64,000 bases of DNA. Origin: Vibrio pomeroyi (GTDB lineage: Bacteria > Pseudomonadota > Gammaproteobacteria > Enterobacterales > Vibrionaceae). The notes under the pieces are model-generated. The model had not been told where the DNA came from. It worked only from the letters and a program-made list of their open reading frames with translations, and did no database searches. Where the stretch lies: the NCBI RefSeq assembly GCF_024347595.1, contig NZ_AP025506.1, positions 3,348,001 to 3,412,000 of the forward strand, read 5' to 3'. Of this stretch, positions 57,309 to 64,000 are shown in pieces. Numbering within the stretch: position 1 is the stretch's first letter; every line of letters starts with the position of its first letter. A program made the translations under genes and the position numbers.

Positions 57309-58490
57309 TCAGCTATGAACTTCTGACTCTGGTTGATTAACTTCAACCACAGAGCTTCTTTCATCCAGTTTGATGAACAGTGCCAGTCCACCCATCGCAG
57401 CCATTGCCCAAAAGATATTGGCACCCCATAGCTCATAGCCCCAGCCACTCAGTGTTGTCATTAAAGCAATGAATGCACCCAGCGGGATTGCGTTGTACAG
57501 AGCTTGCAACGCCACCATCTTGTTCTGTTCTTCAGACTGAATGTATTGAATCGCAGCGATGTGCGCCATCGCGAAGGTCACGCCATGCAGTAGTTGCACC
57601 AAAATCAGAGCAGCAATGGCCGTGGTTGATGCTGTGATACCCCAACGAGCCATCACACCTAATGCCGCCACAACAAACAAAGTACGCAACGTTAATCCAG
57701 AGAACAGTCGCTTGCTTAGAGCAAATACTGCGACTTCGGCAACCACACCTAAGCTCCATAGGTAACCAATAATGGCTTCAGAGTGGCCCGCTTCTTTCCA
57801 GTAAATCGCACTAAAGCTGTAATACGCGGCGTGGCTACCTTGCAGCAGTGCCATCAAAGCCAAGAACTTCACAACAGAAGACTCTCGCAACAGTTCACCC
57901 AGTTTAGGACGTACCGCCTGTTGTTGAGAATGCGTCACCGGCATCACGTTCGGATTTCTCATCGCCAGCACTAATGACACCAGCACACCAGCAAACGCCG
58001 TGTACAAGATCATGTCCGTGCCGAATTGCGCGACCAAGTAACCCACCACTGTCGAACCTGCGATAAAGGCGATCGAACCCCATAAGCGAGTGCGTCCATA
58101 GTCGAGCATATTAAGGCGACTGTAGTGGTTAGCCATCGCATCCGAGAGCGGGATGATCGGTCCATAGCAGAGGTTAAACAGCACCGTTGCCAACAGCATC
58201 AATATAAAGCTGCCGCCGGTGAAAAAGTGGAAGCCTACAAATAGCAGTGCCGCAAAACTCAAACAACGCAGAGCTGGCATTAAGTGTTCAACTTTATGGA
58301 TACGAGGCGTAATCACTAGATTTGCCACACAACGCGTCGCAAAGCCGATACCAATCAATACACCAATGTCACCTGCAGAGACGCCTTGGTCTTCAAACCA
58401 CAGCGCCCAAAATGGCAAATAAACACCATAGGCAAAAAAGAAACCAAGAAAATACTGGGAGATCCAGCCATAGGGAGAAGGACTAAACAT
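57309..58490 (-). CDS. HcaT-family MFS transporter
   Basis: 393-aa, 12-helix major facilitator of the 3-phenylpropionate (HcaT) type. The start at 58490 (MFSPSPYGWISQYFLGFFFAYGVYLPFW) has AGG upstream and matches the family; the longer frame to 58643 does not. LDYGRTRLWGSIAFIAGS and LLQGSHAAYYSFSAIYWKEAGHSEAIIGYLWSLGVVAEV are highly characteristic. Substrate in vibrios is unknown; no hca genes are nearby. It precedes crbS on the same strand. Confidence 0.88.
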   Translation of the reverse strand: MFSPSPYGWISQYFLGFFFAYGVYLPFWALWFEDQGVSAGDIGVLIGIGFATRCVANLVITPRIHKVEHLMPALRCLSFAALLFVGFHFFTGGSFILMLLATVLFNLCYGPIIPLSDAMANHYSRLNMLDYGRTRLWGSIAFIAGSTVVGYLVAQFGTDMILYTAFAGVLVSLVLAMRNPNVMPVTHSQQQAVRPKLGELLRESSVVKFLALMALLQGSHAAYYSFSAIYWKEAGHSEAIIGYLWSLGVVAEVAVFALSKRLFSGLTLRTLFVVAALGVMARWGITASTTAIAALILVQLLHGVTFAMAHIAAIQYIQSEEQNKMVALQALYNAIPLGAFIALMTTLSGWGYELWGANIFWAMAAMGGLALFIKLDERSSVVEVNQPESEVHS

Positions 58491-58725
58491 AGGCGACCTA
58501 TAAAATGTGCAGAAAGAAGCAGCACCAATTATGCCTACGTCGCATAGGATGAAAAAGGGAATTATTGAAGAGATAGCATTCCTGTATTCAATGAATATCG
58601 ACATCCCATTTAGTTCAAGTATCCAGCATTCACTAGCCCTCACGATCGCATTTAGACTAAAGTCGTCTGGAGCTTCGCTGGTAATTTGTCAGACTGAAAA
58701 GAGACTCCTAACTCTTTCGATGCTT
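58491..58725. promoter_or_regulatory. Divergent hcaT-like/DUF294 promoter region
   Basis: 235 bp between the chosen starts. TTAGACTAAAGTCGTC carries the CTAAAGT core (58657-58663) about 65 bp before the DUF294 gene. An open frame runs through to 58507 but has no family match. Confidence 0.45.
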
Positions 58726-60552
58726 ATGCCTGATAAATTTAATATGCAGCACCCGCCCTTCGATAGCCTGTCCGACGCGGAACAGTTAACGCTGCGTTCC
58801 TCATTAGATGTGGTTTATTACCGAGCGCACGAGGTGATATTGGAGGCCGACCGCCCAAGTCGCCATCTGCATATTCTGATTAAAGGGGCCGTCGAAGAGC
58901 GTGCCAGTAGCAATGGAGAGATCTACGCGCACTATGCCAATGACGATATTTTCGATGTGCGTAGTCAATTTGAGCCTCACACCAAGCACCAATATATCGC
59001 GCTAGAAGATACCTTAAGTTATCTATTACCAACCGATATATTCCTTGAGCTTTACCACGCCAATGGCCAGTTCGCGGCTTACTTTGATAGTAACCTATCG
59101 ACCCGAAAAGCACTGATTGAAGCCGCTCAGCAGCAACAGAATCTTGCCGAGTTCATACTGACCAAAGTCGACGACTCTATTTATCACCCACCACTGATAC
59201 TCGAACCCAACCAACCGATTAACCAAGTGACTCAAACCCTTAAAGAGCAAGGGTTGGACTCGGCTCTAGTTCATTTGGCACATGATGATCCAAAAGCTTT
59301 TGGATCATCATGTACCTTTCCATATGGAATCGTCACACGAACCAATTTATTGCACGCGGTGATGCTCGATAACCGCCCGCTAGATACTGCGGTTGGCGAG
59401 ATAGCAACCTTCCCTGTTCTGCATGTTAATCAAGGCGATTTCTTGTTTAATGCCATGATCACCATGACCCGAAATCGCGTAAAAAGACTGATGGTTTGTG
59501 ATGGTCAAAACGCAGTGGGCATGGTCGATATGACGCAAATACTCAGCGCGTTCTCCACTCACTCGCATGTACTTACTTTGCGAATTGCGCGAGCCACCAG
59601 CATTGAAGAGTTGGCCATGGCTTCCAACAAGCAGCGTCAATTGGTCGAAAGCCTACTCAGTAATGGCATTCGTACACGCTTTATCATGGAGCTAATTTCA
59701 GCCGTAAATGAACAGATTATAGAGAAGGCGTTTGAGTTAGTTATCCCGCCAGCGCTACACAACCATTGCTGCTTGATCGTGTTGGGTTCTGAGGGGCGTG
59801 GAGAACAAATCCTCAAAACCGATCAAGACAACGCGTTAATAATTCAAGATGGTTTGGAGTGGCATCAATGTCAAAGTGCCATGAACGACCTCACCCACAC
59901 ACTGCAGCAATTGGGGTATCCGTTATGCCCGGGCAACGTGATGGTCAACAACCCGAAATGGGTGCATTCAGAACAAGAGTGGAAACAAACCCTCACCAGT
60001 TGGGTAAGAAAAGCAACGCCAGAGACCGTGATGGATATCGCCATCATGGCGGACGCACACGCCGTGGCGGGAAACAGAGAACTACTAAAACCGGTCAAAC
60101 AGCACCTCAGTGATTTGATGCTCGGACAAGAGTTGATTCTGACCGAATTCTGCCGCCCAGCTCTGAACTTCTCGGTTCCCCTGACCCTGTTTGGTAATGT
60201 GAAACAATCCAAATCGGGACTCGACATCAAACAAGGCGGTATTTTCCCTCTCGTGCACGGTGTGAGAGCACTGAGCCTTGAACATGGTGTGACGGTCAAT
60301 AACACCTTTGAACGCATTGAGCATCTCGTGAACAAAAAGGTACTAGAGCAAAGCACCGCGGATAACCTCAATGAAGCGCTCAAGCAGTTCTTTAAGTGGC
60401 GCTTATCACAACGCCTTTCACAACAGCACAGCAGCAATAAAATCGACGTCAAACTGATGGAGCGAGCAGACCGAGATCTGCTTCGTCATAGTCTGCATGT
60501 GGTTAAAAAATTCAAGCAATGGCTCGGCTACCACTATCAGATAAGGGACTAG
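58726..60552 (+). CDS. cNMP-binding/CBS/DUF294 putative nucleotidyltransferase
   Basis: 608-aa cytoplasmic signalling protein. From ATG 58726 (MPDKFNMQHPPFDSLSDAEQ) it has a cyclic-nucleotide-binding-like domain (about 10-125), a pair of CBS domains (about 150-275), a DUF294 nucleotidyltransferase core with LIVLGSEGRGEQILKTDQDNALII, and a C-terminal helical domain. GS-x3-GE and TDQDN are the catalytic motifs of GlnE/GlnD-like transferases. The start is uncertain (no strong ribosome site). It is followed 11 bp later by a DnaQ-like exonuclease gene, a pairing common near acs/SSF kinase genes. Confidence 0.85.
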   Translation: MPDKFNMQHPPFDSLSDAEQLTLRSSLDVVYYRAHEVILEADRPSRHLHILIKGAVEERASSNGEIYAHYANDDIFDVRSQFEPHTKHQYIALEDTLSYLLPTDIFLELYHANGQFAAYFDSNLSTRKALIEAAQQQQNLAEFILTKVDDSIYHPPLILEPNQPINQVTQTLKEQGLDSALVHLAHDDPKAFGSSCTFPYGIVTRTNLLHAVMLDNRPLDTAVGEIATFPVLHVNQGDFLFNAMITMTRNRVKRLMVCDGQNAVGMVDMTQILSAFSTHSHVLTLRIARATSIEELAMASNKQRQLVESLLSNGIRTRFIMELISAVNEQIIEKAFELVIPPALHNHCCLIVLGSEGRGEQILKTDQDNALIIQDGLEWHQCQSAMNDLTHTLQQLGYPLCPGNVMVNNPKWVHSEQEWKQTLTSWVRKATPETVMDIAIMADAHAVAGNRELLKPVKQHLSDLMLGQELILTEFCRPALNFSVPLTLFGNVKQSKSGLDIKQGGIFPLVHGVRALSLEHGVTVNNTFERIEHLVNKKVLEQSTADNLNEALKQFFKWRLSQRLSQQHSSNKIDVKLMERADRDLLRHSLHVVKKFKQWLGYHYQIRD

Positions 60553-60563
60553 GCGATTGAACG

Positions 60564-61196
60564 ATGAATAGACTGGTTCGCTATTACTGGCACCACAAGC
60601 TCAAAGGCTCTTCGTATCAGCCTCTGTTTACTGCGCCTGTTCATCAAGAATATGTCTCACTCGATTGTGAAACCACCAGCCTCGACCCCAATCAAGCCGA
60701 ACTGGTGACCATTGCCGCGACCAAGATCATCGGTAACCGAATCATTACCAGCCAACCTTTTGAAGTGCGGTTGCGAGCGCCTCAATCACTCGATTGCAAT
60801 TCGATAAAAATCCACCGTATTCGCCATCAAGATCTCAAACACGGCATAGAAGAGAAGCAGGCCTTAATTGAGTTACTTAATTTTATTGGTAATCGTCCTT
60901 TAGTCGGCTATCACATCCGCTATGACAAAAAAATTCTCGACCGCGCCTGTTTAAAACAGCTCGGATTCCCACTGCCTAACCGATTAGTCGAAGTGAGCCA
61001 ACTCTATCAAGACAAACTCGAAAGACAGCTGCCCAATGCCTACTTCGACCTCAGCATGGATGCCATCTGTCGCCAGCTCGACTTGCCTATTCCAGTCAAT
61101 AAACATGATGCATTACAAGACGCTATCTCCGCCGCGCTGATCTTTGTTCGCCTGAAACACGGTGACCTGCCTCGCTTCAACTCTTCTTATTCTTAA
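60564..61196 (+). CDS. DnaQ-like 3'-5' exonuclease
   Basis: 210-aa DEDDh-family nuclease. Exo I is SLDCETTSLDP (about 32-42), Exo II includes GYHIRYDKKILDRA (about 115-128), and Exo III is HDALQDAISAALIF (about 178-191), retaining all four acidic residues and the general-base histidine. It resembles the epsilon proofreading subunit but lacks a polymerase-binding tail. Cotranscribed with the DUF294 gene; the substrate is unknown. Confidence 0.88.
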   Translation: MNRLVRYYWHHKLKGSSYQPLFTAPVHQEYVSLDCETTSLDPNQAELVTIAATKIIGNRIITSQPFEVRLRAPQSLDCNSIKIHRIRHQDLKHGIEEKQALIELLNFIGNRPLVGYHIRYDKKILDRACLKQLGFPLPNRLVEVSQLYQDKLERQLPNAYFDLSMDAICRQLDLPIPVNKHDALQDAISAALIFVRLKHGDLPRFNSSYS

Positions 61197-61282
61197 TTCA
61201 ACCACGGGCTTTCTACATAGAGAGCAACATCTCAAAAATGAACTTAACTCGCTATTTTTTAAGTGAAAAGCGGCGTCTCATC

Positions 61283-61289
61283 CTAAAGT
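61283..61289 (+). promoter_or_regulatory. Candidate CrbR motif upstream of acs
   Basis: CATCCTAAAGTCTAATTG with the CTAAAGT core lies 126 bp before the acs start. It is shared with two other promoters of this neighbourhood. Assignment to CrbR is an inference. Confidence 0.35.
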
Positions 61290-61414
61290 CTAATTGTGGA
61301 AATCGCCGTCCTAGCCGAGAGTGATAACACAAAGACGGTTCTGTAATAGACCTAGAAACTGAACACAAAGGAAGTTGCCAGTTCATTAGGAATGTAGGCA
61401 CAAGGAGAGATGCA

Positions 61415-63364
61415 ATGAGTGAAGCCCACGTTTATCCGGTAAAAGAAAATATTAAATCAACCACACACGCGGATAATGACACTTACCTAGCCATGTACCA
61501 GCAATCTGTTTCTGACCCTGAAGGCTTTTGGGGTGAACACGGAAAAATCGTTGATTGGATTAAGCCTTTCACACAGGTAAAAAATACCTCTTTCGACCCT
61601 GGTCATATCGACATCCGTTGGTTTGAAGATGGCACGCTTAACGTATCGGCTAACTGTATCGACCGTCACCTTGCAGAACGCGGTGATGAAGTCGCAATCA
61701 TCTGGGAAGGTGATGACCCTGCCGATGATAAAACTCTAACTTTTAATGAACTACACAAAGAAGTGTGCCTGTTTTCAAATGCTCTGAAAGAGCAAGGCGT
61801 ACGTAAAGGTGATGTGGTGTGTTTATACATGCCAATGGTACCTGAAGCAGCTGTTGCTATGCTGGCGTGTACCCGTATTGGTGCGGTTCACACAGTGGTA
61901 TTCGGTGGTTTCTCACCAGAAGCTCTGTCTGGTCGTATTATCGATTCAAATTCTAAAGTCGTGATCACTGCCGATGAAGGCGTGCGTGGCGGCCGTGCTG
62001 TTCCACTTAAGAAAAACGTTGATGAAGCGCTGACTAACCCTGAAGTGAAGAACATCGAGAAGGTTGTAGTATTCAAGCGTACTGGCGGTGATGTTGCTTG
62101 GCATGAACACCGTGATGTGTGGTGGCACGATGCTATTGCTAATGTATCGGCAGATTGCCCACCAGAAGAGATGAATGCAGAAGACCCACTATTCATCCTT
62201 TATACCTCAGGCTCAACAGGCAAGCCTAAAGGTGTTATGCACACCACAGGTGGTTACCTTGTTTATGCAGCAATGACATTCAAATATGTATTCGACTACC
62301 AAGAGGGCGAAACCTTCTGGTGTACTGCGGATGTGGGTTGGATTACAGGTCACACATACCTTGTTTACGGGCCGCTTGCCAATGGCGCTAAAACTATTCT
62401 GTTTGAAGGCGTGCCGAACTACCCGAACACAAGCCGCATGAGTGAAGTAGTCGATAAGCACCAAGTGAATATTCTTTATACTGCACCAACGGCTATTCGT
62501 GCACTAATGGCGAAAGGCAACGAAGCCGTTGAAGGCACTTCTCGTGACAGCTTAAGAATCATGGGATCAGTGGGTGAACCTATCAACCCAGAAGCATGGG
62601 AGTGGTACTACAAAACAATCGGTAATGAGCAGTCTCCAATTGTTGATACATGGTGGCAAACTGAAACGGGCGGCATCTTAATCGCCCCACTACCGGGCGC
62701 AACCGACCTAAAACCAGGCTCAGCGACGCGTCCATTCTTCGGTGTACAACCGGCACTAGTTGATAACATGGGTAACATCATTGAGGGCGCAACTGACGGC
62801 AACCTCGTCATTCTAGATTCTTGGCCGGGCCAAATGCGTACCGTTCATGGCGATCATGACCGCTTCGAACAGACTTACTTCTCTACGTTTAAAGGCATGT
62901 ACTTCACCAGTGATGGCGCTCGTCGTGATGAAGACGGCTACTACTGGATTACTGGTCGTGTTGATGACGTACTTAACGTGTCTGGTCACCGTATGGGTAC
63001 TGCAGAAATTGAATCGGCTCTAGTAGCGTTTGATAAGATCGCAGAAGCAGCGATTGTGGGTATCCCTCATGATATTAAAGGCCAAGCGATTTACGCTTAC
63101 ATCACGCTCAATGATGGCGAGTTCCCAACTGCTGAACTTCATAAAGAAGTGAAAGACTGGGTACGTAAAGAGATCGGCCCAATCGCAACGCCAGATGTGC
63201 TGCACTGGACCGACTCATTACCGAAAACTCGTTCAGGTAAAATCATGCGTCGTATCCTGCGCAAGATTGCTACCGGTGATACAGGTAACCTAGGTGATAC
63301 ATCTACTTTGGCAGACCCAAGTGTGGTTGATAAGCTGATTGCCGAGAAAGCAGAACTGGCATAA
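61415..63364 (+). CDS. acs: Acetyl-CoA synthetase
   Basis: Activates acetate to acetyl-CoA through acetyl-AMP; the main acetate-scavenging enzyme. The 649-aa protein belongs to the ANL superfamily, with the P-loop [55 protein letters not shown] and the C-terminal [14 protein letters not shown], whose lysine is the catalytic and acetylation-controlled residue. AAGGAGAG precedes the ATG. CrbS/CrbR, encoded nearby, are expected to activate it. Confidence 0.97.
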   Translation: MSEAHVYPVKENIKSTTHADNDTYLAMYQQSVSDPEGFWGEHGKIVDWIKPFTQVKNTSFDPGHIDIRWFEDGTLNVSANCIDRHLAERGDEVAIIWEGDDPADDKTLTFNELHKEVCLFSNALKEQGVRKGDVVCLYMPMVPEAAVAMLACTRIGAVHTVVFGGFSPEALSGRIIDSNSKVVITADEGVRGGRAVPLKKNVDEALTNPEVKNIEKVVVFKRTGGDVAWHEHRDVWWHDAIANVSADCPPEEMNAEDPLFILYTSGSTGKPKGVMHTTGGYLVYAAMTFKYVFDYQEGETFWCTADVGWITGHTYLVYGPLANGAKTILFEGVPNYPNTSRMSEVVDKHQVNILYTAPTAIRALMAKGNEAVEGTSRDSLRIMGSVGEPINPEAWEWYYKTIGNEQSPIVDTWWQTETGGILIAPLPGATDLKPGSATRPFFGVQPALVDNMGNIIEGATDGNLVILDSWPGQMRTVHGDHDRFEQTYFSTFKGMYFTSDGARRDEDGYYWITGRVDDVLNVSGHRMGTAEIESALVAFDKIAEAAIVGIPHDIKGQAIYAYITLNDGEFPTAELHKEVKDWVRKEIGPIATPDVLHWTDSLPKTRSGKIMRRILRKIATGDTGNLGDTSTLADPSVVDKLIAEKAELA

Positions 63365-63407
63365 GCAACCAGTCACACCCTGAATAACTGTTTAAAACAG
63401 ACCTTAC

Positions 63408-63440
63408 CTAAACCGTCACCTATGTGGCGGTTTTTTTATG
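63408..63440 (+). terminator. Intrinsic terminator of acs
   Basis: AACCGTCAC pairs with GTGGCGGTT (one wobble) around CTAT, followed by seven Ts. Confidence 0.88.
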
Positions 63441-63686
63441 GCTGATCTTGATCTCAAATATCCCGCCCCAAATTAAGGCTAAGGCGCTTTTTTGTTAAGT
63501 TGGTAACAATTCCACGCTGTATCAATAGGAGATTAGACCAGTAAATTGCTGCGATTTGCGCTGAATTAGCTATAATCTGGTTCTAATTTTTAAATTTGGG
63601 TTTTTCTCACTAGAAATTAACCGCAAATTTTCAATAAAATGGCAACATTCACGTTCGTAAACACGATGAAGGAAGATAGCCCCACG

Positions 63687-64000
63687 ATGTCTACAAAGTT
63701 TCGCATTCTAGTTTTAAATGGCCCAAACCTTAACCTGTTAGGCCTAAGAGAGCCGGCACACTACGGTTCTCAAACACTTGACCAGATTATTAGCTCATTG
63801 ACCGAGCAAGCGAAAGCACACGATGTTGAGCTATCTCACTTACAGTCAAATCGCGAGTATGAACTAATTGAAGCGATCCATAGTGCTTATCAAAATGTTG
63901 ATTTTATCATTATCAACCCAGCAGCCTTCACACATACCAGTGTGGCACTGCGTGATGCACTACTTGGCGTTGCAATCCCATTTATTGAGGTCCATCTATC
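63687..64000 (+). CDS. aroQ: 3-dehydroquinate dehydratase type II (partial)
   Basis: Third enzyme of the shikimate pathway. The first 104 codons are present: [22 protein letters not shown], the catalytic-loop region [26 protein letters not shown], and [19 protein letters not shown] with the family's Asn and His residues. The start at 63687 fits homologues, although an in-frame ATG lies at 63666. The gene runs off the window; accB usually follows in vibrios. Confidence 0.95.
   Translation, partial: MSTKFRILVLNGPNLNLLGLREPAHYGSQTLDQIISSLTEQAKAHDVELSHLQSNREYELIEAIHSAYQNVDFIIINPAAFTHTSVALRDALLGVAIPFIEVHL

Overview
The window looks like a stretch of the main chromosome of a Vibrio (Vibrionaceae, Gammaproteobacteria), probably from or near the Splendidus clade. 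The genus is inferred from recognised genes and their order: aphA (the vibrio low-cell-density quorum-sensing regulator), metF-metL-metB/metJ, priA-cytR-ftsN-hslVU-menA-rraA-zapB-glpX, cpxP/cpxRA-sodA, fxsA-aspA-dcuA-...-dsbD, and the CrbR/CrbS/Acs acetate-switch genes. The clade is a weaker guess, based mainly on the arginine deiminase cluster. I see no rRNA or tRNA genes, prophage, insertion sequence or CRISPR array. Most of the window is core genome with well-formed intrinsic terminators.

Layout. 1-5 kb: the tail of argE, then ppc and aphA (with a long leader that probably pairs with Qrr sRNAs). 4-9.4 kb: methionine genes (metF, metL, metB, metJ) with two arrays of MetJ boxes. 9.5-24.6 kb: malic enzyme, rpmE, priA, cytR, ftsN, hslVU (with a sigma-32-like promoter), menA, rraA, zapB, glpX, a SufR-like Fe-S regulator, small conserved genes and tpiA. 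24.7-25.4 kb: a DUF559 endonuclease gene followed by a nested inverted-repeat element of about 267 bp, the most mobile-looking piece of the window. 25.5-32.5 kb: pfkA, fieF, cpxP/cpxRA, sodA (Fur box), trmL and fxsA. 32.8-46.7 kb: aspA and dcuA, a YfcC-type antiporter with the arginine deiminase pathway (arcA, arcC, ornithine carbamoyltransferase), pyrBI with a pyrL attenuator, an ArgR paralogue and dsbD. 46.8-63.4 kb: an acetate-switch neighbourhood made of the regulator crbR, nhaP2, a two-gene sodium/solute symporter, an iron-regulated fagA-like/fumC operon, the transporter-fused sensor kinase crbS, a HcaT-like MFS protein, a DUF294/CBS signalling protein with a DnaQ-like exonuclease, and acs. 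The window ends inside aroQ.

How the parts work together. Arginine arrives through the YfcC antiporter, and ArcA, ornithine carbamoyltransferase and ArcC turn it into ornithine, ammonia, CO2 and ATP. PyrBI competes for the same carbamoyl phosphate, and the nearby ArgR paralogue is the natural local regulator. AspA and DcuA feed and export C4-dicarboxylates under anaerobic conditions. CrbS and CrbR are expected to switch on acs and the adjacent symporter when acetate is to be consumed. Three promoters in that neighbourhood share a CTAAAGT core that I propose as a candidate CrbR element. Two separate Fur boxes put the iron-free enzymes SodA (Mn) and FumC under iron control.

Nothing here is a clearly new large system. 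The observations most worth following are the DUF559 inverted-repeat element, two heptanucleotide tandem repeats that begin at or just after stop codons, long perfect palindromes upstream of dcuA and of the argR paralogue, a terminator-like hairpin inside the crbS leader, and the candidate CrbR motif.
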